Shown here one piece after another: positions 21,346 through 33,736 of a DNA stretch of 64,000 nucleotides; position 1 is the stretch's first letter; every line of letters begins with the position of its first letter. The notes below the pieces were generated by a model, which saw only the letters and a list, made by a program, of their open reading frames with translations, was not told the origin of the DNA and searched no databases. The translations under genes and the position numbers were made by a program. The stretch is from the NCBI RefSeq assembly GCF_016808335.1, contig NC_053150.1, forward strand, positions 48,168,119-48,232,118. The letters are read 5' to 3'. Source of the stretch: Panicum virgatum (taxonomy: Eukaryota; Streptophyta; Magnoliopsida; Poales; Poaceae).

Positions 21346-24300
21346 TACTGCATCAAAAATCTATCTAGAAGGAATGGTTATAACGAACTTGCTGATGGAG
21401 ACGTACAGATGCGTACGATGTTACCTATGTGGTGGCGAATCAAACCTGTACTGTACATGATTGCCAAGAAGGAATCAGCTATCAGCATTCAGCAATAGCA
21501 ATCGCTGGCAGGGAGTGTATGCCCTCGAATCAAACGGTAATATATATTCCTGCTTTTCTATCCGAAGGATCGTATTTTGCAGAAAAGGACCAGGGTCACA
21601 TCCACAGCCATCGATGAGTGCCTGTAGGCACTGACTGGTGCATGCATGCAGTTCTGCATCGGAGCTGAATGAAATCGGGTCAGTAGCATTCACGCCACCC
21701 ACTACACTAGTACAAATTTGACGGTTTTGTTTGATCAAATGAATTTGACGGGGTTTTGGATGTTTTATTTTTACATGAGAAAGGGTTTTGGAATGATTAC
21801 CCTAAGTGCAAGGTGCATATTTTGATGCCTGCCCTGCCATGCCACATGATTTTTTTTTGGAAAATAGTCGTACATGCAGAAAAATTCAAAGGAATTTGTC
21901 ATGGTTTAAAAGGATTCATTTTCAAGTTTCAAAGTGTGGATACCCATCGCCCGGTCTCTTCGCTCACGAAACATCCAATATACTGTGAATCATGCAAAAA
22001 ACATAAACTTTTTTTTTTTTGCAAACACATAGTCTGCACTGCAACACTGATTAGACTCGAGTGGAGAATGGAGATACGATCTGACACGTCGACGACACAA
22101 GGCTCCTGAACTGAGGGCAAGTACAATAATACAGACAACTATTGTCTTTTTTCCAAAAAAGACAGGTTAAACAGATAGCTTATACAATGGGCTGTCTATT
22201 TAGCTGTCTGCAAGATGTTTAATTTATCCTTTGACACACAAATCATGGGGATCTAGCGCATATTTAATTTTTGTAGCCATTTTGTTGCATATATGAGAGA
22301 ATGCACAATATATTCAAATAATTCGCATGACTCTTAAAATAAGCATGTGTGCGTATTCATATGAAATGACGATCTTCAAGATCCAGCCACATCTTGCTCA
22401 TTTGCAATTTTGCATCATCTAAGAAGCAAAGGGTGATACTCAGTAATTTCGATATTTCTAAAGACAAAGAGAAGCGCATGCTGACAGCCCAAGAAATCCT
22501 CTTACCCTGCTCTTGAGGCTACTCCATCTCCTTGCTCTTGTGCAGGTACAACGGCAAAACGAGAAGCAAGTCAGAGCAGGGAGCAGGGAGCAAGCATAAA
22601 CAGGCACACCCTACTGCACGCAGTAAATCCTTTGGCGTTGCCGTCTCCATGCATCAGGCTGTACAACGGATGGCAGTCTCATCGAAACACCTAGGAGCAC
22701 GAGCCACAGGTCGTAGATGAATGAGTGGAAGAGGCAGCTTAAACTGTAGCTCGCGGAGGGGAATTTTGCAAAATTGCATTGTGTCTACGGCAGTCAACAA
22801 CCCGTTGTACCTGCCCTGAGATGCAGAAATAGATAATGCCTTGCAGGATGAGCAGGACCATGCTAGTAGCCAGTCAAGGGAATATCTTGGGCCCATCTTT
22901 GCATTGTCACTGAATGTGCAGAAAGCAATGCAGATTATATATAGATTGGGACATACGCCTATATACACTTTATTTTTAGACAAAATATAAACTTCCCTAA
23001 TATCACGGAAAAGAAATGAGGATAGAGAAAGCCTCGAAATTTGGAAAGGAAATCCCCAACCGAAACCATTCATCCGTTGATCCATTGGTGAGTAGCAGGA
23101 AGAGTGCCCGTCACTGTCAGCTAGGCACGCAAATAATTCAGCAGGGACAAGGAGCTAGCTAGCAAGAACATGCATGGCCTATTGGCCTCTAGCAGCTAGT
23201 AGCTTGGTGCAGCGTCACTCGCCGCGAACTGTAGAGCATGGCCACGGCAGCCTACTGCGAACTGATCCATCGTTGGTTGGTCGCAACCGATGCTTGTGAC
23301 CTTGTTTACGTGTATCTCCATAGCCTCTGAACGTTCCTTGTGAAGCTGGCTTGCCAACAATGGTGTCTAGGGCTAACAGAGATCGGGTACCCACTCAAGA
23401 CGAAGGAATTGCATTGACTTTTTTTTTGGCAGAACCAGCTAGCAAGTTTCCTTTTCCTGATGACTTTCGCTTGATGTTCTACGATCGATCGAACAGAACG
23501 AAATAAGCGATAACCACCGTCAATCAGTGGTGGTGGCATCATGCATGCCTCAAGGCCGACAGCGACAAGGTTACAAAAAAAATGACATGATTTTGAAATG
23601 ATTAGTTTTAGCAGTGAACTTTAATTTGCTCTAAAAAATTAGTTTTAGCCATGCATCGAGACACCAAATATTATTAATTGTGCGTTCAATTGACCGCACG
23701 ATATCTTTTCGAGAAAATGGTAGTACATACGGGCATTTCAAAATATATCTTGTCTTGCTACAATTTAGAACAATCCATGCTAATTTTAAACAAGATTTCT
23801 AGAGACACGAAAATGTATAAGTCGATCACTTTCAGATATGGAGCCCACCAATCTTTATTTATATCTATCTATAAAAGGAAGTTGAGCAGACATGATGCAT
23901 GCATCCATGTGCCAAACAAAACCTAAAGAAGATCTTCAGGAGCTTTATCCTTAGATAGAGAATGTATCATCAAATTATGATACACATAGCACTTCTCTAT
24001 TGATACACGTTCTGCATTGATGCTCTGAATATCAGACACGTCGACGCAAACGATTCATGAACTGAAATAGGAGTGTAGCACAGAAATATATATATAGAGA
24101 TCATGGCCAGAGTAGTATGCTCACCAATAATCAAGGAATAGCTTCGGCTCATCATGCCGCAGGCGCAGACTGATGAATGTGCCGAAACAAAAGCAATGCA
24201 GAGTAAAGCCTTGGAAACTGGAAACAGATCGTAGCCAGAATCATGGATCCATTGGTGGTGACTGACAGATGGAGTGTGATGAGCTAGTGAGCAGCAAGAC

Positions 24301-26595
24301 TGCAAGAGGTAGTGGCGTCTCTGTCAGGGTCAGCTGCTAGGGCCGGGGGATGCAGATAAAGGAGCTGCGAAGCTAAGCCACATGCTCATGAACATGAATG
24401 GCCCTCTGGCCCCTCTCTGCTAAGCTTGCTGCAGCGAGATCGCGAGAACGTATGGCAAAGGACGCATGAGAACTCAATCCATGGTTGGCTGCGAGTTGCA
24501 ACCGACACATACGACAACGTTGCCGACTGCACCTGCATCTGTGAATGTTCATTTCGATCAGGCGCATCACAATTCAGAAAGCAAATCAAAGAAAAATAAA
24601 TCAGGGATTACTGGACGGGTAATTGGGATAAACTTTGTCAAACCTTTGGAAACAGAGTTTTTTTTTCAAAGAAAAACTATACCTCCTCGATCCGATCAGA
24701 TCACCTTTTCGTTCTGAACTCGTGCATGGTGTCAAGAACTCCATTCCTCACATGCAGCTGCTCCAGCATTTTGGGTCCCCGTTTGTCCGTATGTCTATAG
24801 CGGCCATGTGGACAAAGAAAGCAACTTTCCCCGTCCAAAAATATTGAGCTTTTGGAGGATTGTTATGACACTGCCTCTGGTAAGGCATCTTTGACCTTAT
24901 TAGCAGCGATTTTGCCTTGCAGTTTCCACGCGTTTACACACAGCGGAGCAACAGTGCTGGCTTGCAGGGAAGTACTTCTAAATCTGTATCGTTTGGATTC
25001 TTCAGATGGGAAGATCGAGAGCTGTAATCTGGTAGACCACTGCAAACGGAGCACATTTACAGTTTCAGAAAGCACCAAATTTCCAGACTTTTCTTTGCCT
25101 ACTACACCTCCCCCACATGCTACCATCAGCCACAAAAAAATTTGTTTATGTTTGGATTACATGCCGTCAACACGTTTAAACTTTTGACCATCAAAAGTCG
25201 GTTCAAATGTTATAAATTATGTTAAATATGTTTTATACTGGTATTTTTTTACCACTAAAGGAACCTTTTTATTTTGTATGCTTTCTATACTAGTATTAAT
25301 TTAGTGGTAAAAAAGTCAAAAATATTATCTTGATGTTGCAGACAAAACTGTTTGCTTTTGTGAATAGATAGTGGTATTCCCACTAGCTAGCATGATGGTT
25401 AAGTTTCTTTAGGTGACTATATACAGGCTGATCAATGGTTCCAAAATCATATGTTTGTGTATATTTTAAACATAATATGCTGGTCACCTCTGGTCACTAA
25501 TTATCACCGTCAATTCTGTACGCTGACAAGTCAAGCTTGGGTAGTCAAGAAGGCTTTTTTTTCTCTCTCAAAAAAGTGAATGAGTGGTGTTTATTCTTCA
25601 CTCGACCCGAGATAACGCATGGGTCTCCCATGGTTGAGGAGTTTTTCTTATAGGTCGCGACATGATCACGATGTAAATCTTTTCTTTGGTTTTTGCGGGC
25701 TCTTGTAATCTCTATCGAGATCACTTTCTTTTGTAAAAAACTCTTTTTTCTCTTAGTGAAAAATATGCTCAGACACGGTCGTTAAAAATATTGTTCTCTC
25801 AACCCAGAGCTTGGTACATATCACTCGTCATCCACAGGTGTGTTATGTTTTCCTTCCTGCTGTCTCTATTGCAAAAGTTATTCTGCTAAAGAGACATCAC
25901 TATTAATATGGTTGCATATATGGTAGTGGTTAAGGGCTTGCTTTGCAGCCTTAATTTGGTTTGGTCTCGCCTAACAGTAGTTAAGCTCTCTGATCCTGCG
26001 TAGTTGCCGTGTTCCATCAGCAACTACGAACCAGCAAATTGATAAAAGCACATGCAAATATATACATCGCCAGCCTCTTTAACTACCAGTCTAGCTTATT
26101 ACTCGAACGACACGTCCAAAGCGTCGTGTGCTTCATGGAAGGAGCTCACGTTTGCACTTGTAGGAAATAGTACATGCATTGTCACGAAACCATGAACTAG
26201 CAAGAAAGTCTGCTGTAATCGACTAGTAGTCTCTTGCCAACCTTTTTTTCTCCAGAACCAAAAGCCATGAAACTAGAAAAAGTGGCAGATCAGAAGAAAA
26301 GGCAGAGAGAAAAATAAAGTAAGACAATGGGATGGAGCCGACATTGGTTCGAGGTGTCATATATGCAATAAAGTACAATTAATGATGCAAGCCATCTTCT
26401 TCATTGCCTAATGATTAAACTTCAAACTGCAAAAAGTTAAGTGGATACAGCTCCCGCAAAAACTTCAAACTTCAAACTTCAAATTTTATTAATTTCATGT
26501 CGTTACATCAAGGGGATACAGCTCCTTGAAATATTCCCGACCTCTGCCAAAGACACAACCTTACAAGAGTTTCCGACACACTAGTGACTATAAAT
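21346..26595. other. Unassigned 5.2-kb region between retroelement island and gene block
   Basis: I recognise no complete gene. The open frames are short and have no domain I can name. It contains a diverged duplication (22760-24600), a 13-bp inverted repeat pair (22542-22554 and 22802-22814), a 15-bp inverted repeat (25245-25259 and 25300-25314) and CTTCAAA repeats (26416-26485). A minus-strand frame at 24863-25135 and one at 21475-21738 are the longest candidates for gene remnants, but nothing identifies them. Confidence 0.4.
22760..24600. repeat. Diverged tandem duplication, two copies about 1.3 kb apart
   Basis: Blocks at about 22840-23330 recur in the same order at about 24105-24560. 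They are a TGAATGTGC-GAAA-AAGCAATGCAG block, GATCCATTGGTG, a CTGTCAG-TCAGCT block, a CATGAATGGCC/CATGCATGGCC block, a GTTGG-TGC-A-TTGCAACCGA block and a final CTGTGAATGTTC-like block. Copy one has an extra AT-rich insert near 22930-23030. Minus-strand translations of both share CIAF and a RYSL/RSYSL motif, suggesting decayed paralogous genes. I cannot name the family. Confidence 0.55.
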
Positions 26596-26920
26596 GGCCG
26601 TGTTTGGTTACCCATCAAATCAACTTTACACAAAAAGACGAACGTCCGCATGGAGTACTAAATGAAGTCTATTTGCAAAACCTTTTCAGGGATGAGTGTA
26701 ACTTTTCGAGACGAATCTAATGATGGTAATTAATCGATGATTTGCTACAGTGATGCTACAGTACCATCCTCGAATCACGCGATCAAAGGCCTCATTAGAT
26801 TCGTCTCGCGATTTACACGGGGGGTTGTGGAGGTGGTTTTGTAATTAGACTTCATTTGATACCCTAAATTAGCGGTCAAAGCGTGCTACAGTAATTCCGT
26901 GAAAAAAACCAAACACGGCC
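26596..26920. mobile_element. MITE, 325 bp, Tourist-like
   Basis: Perfect 14-bp terminal inverted repeats (GGCCGTGTTTGGTT at 26596-26609, its reverse complement at 26907-26920) are flanked by AAT on both sides. The interior has the TTGCTACAGTGATGCTACAGT and TTAGATTCGTCTCG blocks common in grass MITEs. There is no coding capacity. The 3-bp duplication suggests the PIF/Harbinger (Tourist) group, though AAT is not the classical TAA/TTA. It lies about 570 bp upstream of the ARF start codon. Confidence 0.85.
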
Positions 26921-27488
26921 AATGTTTCTTAGTGGAGCATGGATTTTTTTTCTTAAAATAAAAATGTTAAGTGACTTACTTCAAAATAAAAGGCTCTTTG
27001 CTGAGAAATTCTTGTCACTTCAGGTTTTCCTTTAATTTCAGCCTGTCAGGAAAAAAAGGGGGGAATGAGCAAAAGTTCACACGCGCAAAGGCGCACGCTT
27101 GTCCGTGCGAATCATGCATATAAAATTCTGGTCCACTCGTGCTGCGTCCAGATGTGCTGATTAATCAATGAACTAATCAGCCTAGGCCAGCAAGTAACCG
27201 GCAATTAACAAGCGGATTAGCAGTACGGTAGCCAGTAGTAGGCAGCTCGGCCAAGCATCAGCAGGGCGACGCTGCGTCGCTAGTGCTATTTTTTTTTGCT
27301 CCTCTCTTTGCGACTGCCGGGTCTTTGGCTCTTTGCTTTCTCTTCTTGGGGGCTGCTCCTCATCAAACCTGCCCACCCTCCTCGCCGGCGCGCATCCGGC
27401 GATGCCTCCCGGGCTGCGGCGGCGGCGGCGGGGCAGGAGGAGGTAGTTCGAGGCCGGTGTGGTTGGCCGGGTGGCGGGGGAGGTGGGG

Positions 27489-30400
27489 ATGGCGGCGCCG
27501 GGGACGAGCTCCGGCGGGGCCGGAGGCGAGGGGGGCGGCGGGGGCACGAAGGTGAACCAGGAGCTGTGGTATGCGTGCGCGGGGCCGCTCGTCGCGCTGC
27601 CGCCGGCGGGGAGCCTCGTCGTCTACTTCCCCCAGGGCCACAGCGAGCAGGTTCCTTCCCCCCTCCCTCCTGGCGATTCTTGATCAAAGCTGCTGATTTT
27701 ACCCCGCACCCAATGAGCGAAATCGCTCCTTGTATTCCTTCATTTTATTCTTGCGCTTTTTGTGGCCTTGTTTCGCTTGTTTCTTGTCGTGGCCTCGTGT
27801 TCTCCGGGGAAATGTTGGTGTGTCGTTTCATGGTTGGTCCGCCGCCTGGCGGCAATTGGTTCAATTGGTTCTTGAGCTTCGCCGCCAAATGATTAGTTTC
27901 CGTTTGTCTCCTGATGAGTAGAAAAAAAAAGACGTTTCTTTTCTCTTTCGGTGGCCTTTTATGCATCGGCGGAGGAAAAAAAATTGGGGCTCAGATCTTT
28001 TTCCCTGTGTTGCAGAATTAAGACTTAATTTCGCGATCGCTATAGTAATGTTGTACTTGATATAATTCTCGCCTTTCTGGGGCGACGTTTCTGAGCACAA
28101 AAGTATAATGCTTTTTTTTATGCCCCTTTACATGATTTTCGACGGTTGGTCCTTCCTTTTCTCTCCTTGCAGCTGAACAAAGTGTGGTCTTAGTTTGTTT
28201 CAGATTTCTAATAAGAAGGAACGAGTTTCTTTAATTTTCGTCGGTTGGGTTTGTCTACTTGATGCTTAATCATTTGTTTTGTGAAGGCTGATACTTCAAC
28301 TCACAGGGTAGTTTTGTGAACAATTCTCACTCCTTGATACCCATTTTCAGGTAGCATCATCTATGCAAAAGGACGCAGATGCCAAAATTCCAAGCTATCC
28401 AAATCTTCCGTCTAAGCTTATATGCATCCTCAGTAGTGTTACCATGCATGTAAGCGATGATTCTAGTACGAAGTGGAAAATAACTGTGACTAAACTACTA
28501 CCGTGTTAGCAATGATATCTGAACATACTTTGACAGGCTGATCCTGACACAGATGAGGTTTATGCTCGAATGACTCTGCAACCAGTTAACAATGTAGGTC
28601 ATACTTCCCTATCTTCAATTATGTCATTTGTATTATAGGATGTACCTGTACACCTTAATTTTGGAATTGGGACTGTTAGGTGACACAGTGTGACAAGGAA
28701 ACATTGCTGGCATCAGAGCTTGCACTGAAACAAACCAGACCACTGACAGAATTCTTCTGTAAAACACTGACTGCAAGTGATACTAGCACTCATGGAGGTT
28801 TCTCTGTGCCACGGCGTGCTGCTGAGCGAATTTTCCCCCATCTTGTAAGAACACTTTACATCTTATGATTTGCAACAATTGAATTGTTGGCTGCTTAATC
28901 CCTTCTAATTTGTTTTTGCTGCACTGTATAGGACTTCTCAATGCAGCCTCCTGCTCAGGAACTGCAGGCCAGGGATTTGCATGATTCAATCTGGACATTC
29001 CGTCATATATATAGAGGCAAGTCATAAAAATTATTATAATAAAGTTCCCTTCTAGGCATGAAGCAAAGCTAATAAAAGTTAGTAGTTCATATTCAAAAAA
29101 GTTAGTAGTTCATATTCAAAAATCACTTGGTTCTTTTGCTTTATAACTTTCAGATTATGTTTTGATAATTAACCTCCCTTGCTATTTCATCAACACATCT
29201 TTCCAAATTTTACGAATAGTTTTATTCCTCTTCACAGGCCAGCCTAAAAGGCATTTGCTGACTACCGGCTGGAGCCTATTTGTCAGTGGAAAGAGACTTC
29301 TTGCTGGTGATTCAGTCTTATTTATTAGGTAAAGTGTTGGAGGTGAAGACCTTATCTTTCCATGGATGTTCAGCTAATTCCTGTCTTGATATTCCTGGAG
29401 AGTAGTACAGAAAATTAACCTACACAGAGTGTAACTAATGTCACTGAACTTCCTGCCTTTTTTATTGTAGGGATGCAAGGCAGCAACTCCTGTTGGGAAT
29501 AAGGCGAGCAAATAGGCAACCTGTTAACCTCTCATCATCTGTTTTGTCTAGTGACAGTATGCATATTGGTATTCTTGCTTCTGCAGCCCATGCAGCAGCT
29601 AGCAACAGCCAATTCACGGTATTCTATAACCCAAGGTAAATATCATCTTCTGCAAGGCTTAGTATATAAAGAAGTGATGTACTGCAAGTTTCAGTTGGAC
29701 TGCTTTCCCCCCCTGCAGGGCAAGTCCTTCAGAATTTGTGATTCCTTTCGCCAAGTACCAGAAGGCTGTCTATAGCAACCAACTATCTCTTGGCATGCGG
29801 TTTAGAATGATGTTTGAAACAGAAGAATCTGGGACAAGAAGGTATATATTTCCAGCTTCAGCTAACAAGCGGAGTGCATGACCTATCCTCATTGACATCC
29901 AAGTTACTTTAGAAAAATGATTTGTGGATCTTCTGGTGCACAATTGGTTGTCTGGAATTCACCAGTGTGGCATCTGGACTTTTGGTGTATCATGTTTTGA
30001 CATGCATGCAGTTTTCTTCTCTACCCAGTTTTAAATTCTTTCTAAAAAAAGTAGGAATCTCTGTCAACTGTCTGCAGGTACATGGGAACAATAACAGGTG
30101 TAAGTGATATGGATCCTGTAAGGTGGAAAAACTCTCAGTGGCGCAATATTCAGGTCTGGTCTGATCAGTCAAACTAAATACGCAAACCTTGCTACATTCC
30201 CCTTTGTGTTTTTATGAAAGAAGTATTTGGTGCAGGTTGCATGGGATGAAGCTGCACCAAGTGAGAGGCGCACCAGGGTTTCCCTCTGGGAGATTGAACC
30301 TGTCATTGCTCCATTCTTCATCTATCCCTCACCATTGTTCACTGCAAAACGTCCAAGACAACCAGGGATAACAGGTACTTCCCCGATCATAAGTCCATCT

Positions 30401-33400
30401 AGGTTTGTTAGTCAAACTTTTTGTAACTTTACCATCTATTCTAAAATTCTATATAGGTTGACAACTCAGGATTAACATTACTAGATTTATTATGAAAACT
30501 ACTTTCTAATGCAAAAGTATATTTATTTGAGATAATATATTTCTATAGATATTGTAGGCAAAGTTAGAAAAGGAAGACTTGGGACAACCTTAAATGGACT
30601 TACATTTGTAACTGGAGGACTAGATACAGAACCTCAATTATTTGGCCTAACAACATTCCACTCTATTAATGAATCTAATGGTAGATGTGCCATTGAAGTT
30701 TTTAACTGCATATCCTTTCAAATAAATAACAAAGGTTTCTTTTCCTGTATATTTGATTGTTTCTTCTAATAACCTAATCATATCTGTAGATGATGAGACC
30801 TCTGACATGGAAAATCTTTTTAAGCGGACCATGCCATGGTTTGGTGAGGAGATTTACAAGAAAGATCTGAATACTCAGAATAACTTAGTTCCTGGATTAA
30901 GTTTAGTTCAGTGGATGCAACAGAATCCCTCGCTCACTAGCACAGTTGGGCAACCCGAATTGCTAAACTCATTAGCTGGCAAACCTGTACAAACTCTGGC
31001 TGCAGCTGATCTGTCAAGGCAAATCAGCTTCCAACCCCAGTTCCTGCAACAAAATAACATCCAGTTCAACACTTCGCTGCTACCTCCACAAAACCAGCAG
31101 ACCGAACAGTTAGCAAAAGTGATAGCTACACCAAACCAATCAGGAAGTGTTATGGTATCTCAGAAGGTAGTTCAAGATTGCAATCCCGAACAGAAGCAGC
31201 ATGCGATCACTCAACCAGTGCAAGGCAACCAACCAATGAAAAGTGTTGCACAGCCTCAATTTGTTGTCCAGAACCAGCTCCTGCAACCTCAAGTCATTCT
31301 CCAGGCCCAGCCTCAGCAATCTCAAGTCATTGTCCAGGCTCAAATCCAGCAACAACCTTTGGTTCAAAATCACACAATTCTTCAAAGTGGTACCCAACAA
31401 ATCCACCTTCTGCAGCAACAGCAACCACATTTGCAGCGGCAGCCACTGCAGGTTCAGCAGTCAGTGCAGGAACAGCAGCAAATAAAGATCCAACCTATTC
31501 AGGTACCCAATGATATGAACATGATCACACAGCTATCTGATCATCAAATGAAAATTCAACTATTGAAGGCTCTACAGCCTCAGCAGCCTTTGGTAATGGA
31601 GCAGCAGAAAATGATCTTGGACTTGCAGCATCAAACTGTAAATTCCAATTCCCAGTCGTCTGCTCAGCAATGTGCACAAGTGGGTGGTATGCATAACAGT
31701 AACACTATCCAGTACCTGACACAGCAAAAGACTCAACCTCACCAACCAATTCAAGATTTCCCTGGGAATGCTGCATCTGTTGCAAACCCAGAAATTGCTA
31801 CCTCCGTGGGTGCTCGCTTTTTGCATGTGCCAGGTGGAGTGCAGTCGTTGAAGACAGAAGATGTTCCCTCTTCGTCAACATCACCACCCACAAACAATAA
31901 TCCTGTTCTTTCGCAATCAGTTCCATGTAGCTCCAAGGACAAAAGTTTACTTGCTGTGGCCAAGACACCTCAATCATCTGCTATAGTGAGCCCTACACTT
32001 GAACAAGGCATGAAACCTTATGAGAGTACACAGCAAATGGTGATGATTCCCAAGATGGCTGAACAAAAGCCAGGTACCAGGCAAGACTACGTGAACAACA
32101 CTCAGATGGATTATCTGGACACATCCTCTTCAGCTAATTCAGTTTGCCTTTCTCAGGCTGATGGATCATTGCATCAAAACTTTCCATCTTCATCCTTCAA
32201 TCAGCATCAGCTGTTAAGAGAAACAGTTCCAGATAGCGAGTTTGAGGTTACAGATCCAGGAAATAACTTTCTATTTGGGGCAAACATTGATGGACATCTT
32301 GAGTCTCTTAATGCGGATGCTTTGCTTGCAAATAACTTTGAAACCGAGAAGTACATGGATCAGATGCCAGGACATGGCATCTCTGATTACATTTCATCAA
32401 AGGATTCTCAGCAAGAGTTATCATCTTCGATGATTTCACATTCATTTGGTGTTGCTGAAATTGCATTCAATTCTATAGATTCATCAATCAATGATACCCC
32501 ATTCTTAAATAGAAATTCCCGGCCTCCACGTCCTGCACATCAACGAATACGAACCTACACAAAGGTCTGTTATTTGGCTTAGCTCCAGCTTGGCATTTCA
32601 CAACAATATGGAATGTCAACCAAGTTGCATTGTACTTTGCATTATCCCACCAGAATTAGTATGGTGTTCTATTTAAACAAATAGAACGTTACTTATTTTA
32701 AATTGACCAAATATACTTTACTGTGGAGTTCTAATATTCTAGGCCTGACTTCGACACCAATGATACTCAAACTAACTTTGGTAACTTGTTGTTGATTAAA
32801 TCAGTTTGTGCAGGTAAACTTAGATTATAGCAAAATAAAATTGTGTGTTGCTCGATTTCCACATTATTTAGAAGAGTGATGTGATCAAGCAATGTTCATG
32901 AAACAATTTGGGGTCATAGGCTCACTTTCACACACAGCACTGTACTGACCATGGGATTTATTTTATCTACAGGTGCACAAGCGTGGTGCTGTTGGAAGGT
33001 CTATCGACATTAATCAATATTCCGGATATGATGAACTGAAACATGATGTTGCTCGGATGTTTGGTATCGAGGGGCAACTCAGTGACCAAAATAGAGGTGG
33101 CTGGAAGCTAGTTTATGAAGACCACGAGAAGGATGTTCTATTAGTTGGAGATGACCCATGGGAGTAAGTCATTTAAGCCTTTTTTGTTTTTTGCATTTGT
33201 AGCGTGGAGAGGGAGGGAGGGAGGGAGGTAGCCTTAATTACCATGGCTTCCTGCAATGGAAAAAGTCTTCTAAGCGAGTTTGGTATTTGATTGATGCTTC
33301 AACCTTTAGTTGTGAACCTTATTTTGGCACTGTGCGTAAACTGATATCTCGAACTTCACCTAAATACTTACTGGTAAAGAAAAAGTGGTCGTCTTTTTAC

Positions 33401-33736
33401 TGTGTAACTGCAAAATTTTCTGCTGTTGTCTCATCGGATTGAAGAAACTGCAAAATTTTCTACCGTGGTCTTTTCTGATCGAGAAACTAGACCAAATTGT
33501 CATGAAGCCTATCATTTAGTTTCCAATCTAACTCTTGTTTGCACTTTGGTTACTAAAGATTGGCGGCTTTTTGCATTTGTAGGGACTTCGTGAACTGCAT
33601 ACGGTGCATCAGAATTCTTTCTCCACAGGAAGAAATGCAAATGAGATTGGCTAGTGACTTTGGAGACAGCTTTCTACCCAACCAAGCATGCAGCAGCTCA
33701 GACGGGGTTCACCCATGGAGGGTTAGCGGTGACTAA
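27489..33736 (+). CDS. ARF: Auxin response factor, ARF7/19-type activator
   Basis: Encodes a nuclear transcription factor that binds auxin response elements and activates auxin-responsive genes unless held by Aux/IAA repressors. Exons: 27489-27650, 28351-28449, 28537-28593, 28680-28844, 28932-29016, 29238-29328, 29471-29635, 29719-29841, 30078-30153, 30236-30374, 30790-32564, 32973-33163, 33583-33736, giving 1093 aa. It has a B3 DNA-binding domain (about residues 130-235, [16 protein letters not shown]), an auxin-response/dimerisation domain (about 255-345), a long Gln-rich middle region (about 390-975, nearly all one exon) typical of activators, and a C-terminal PB1 domain (980-1070) with the basic KRGAVGRS face and the acidic DDPWEDF motif. 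Intron 5 uses a GC donor (29017). The start is the first ATG before [13 protein letters not shown]. It resembles the rice OsARF16/19/21 group; the exact orthologue is not decided. Confidence 0.96.
33207..33229 (+). repeat. GGGA microsatellite in the last ARF intron
   Basis: A run of about five GGAG/GGGA units lies in the intron after exon 12 of the ARF gene. It is a likely polymorphic marker with no other role visible. Confidence 0.8.

Noticed and set aside
22110..22823. CTGAGGGCAAGTACAA and TTGTACCTGCCCTGAG as ends of a 0.7-kb DNA element
   Set aside because: Fourteen of sixteen bases pair, but no flanking duplication is seen, and the right arm overlaps the 13-bp inverted repeat and the duplication already described. 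Evidence is too weak for a call.
24863..25135. 90-codon minus-strand frame as a possible gene
   Set aside because: No family recognised, no flanking exons that extend it, and the plus strand is also open across the same region.
26416..26485. CTTCAAA short repeats, briefly considered as a spaced repeat array
   Set aside because: Units of about seven bases are mostly adjacent with no unique spacers; simple-sequence slippage, not a CRISPR-like array.
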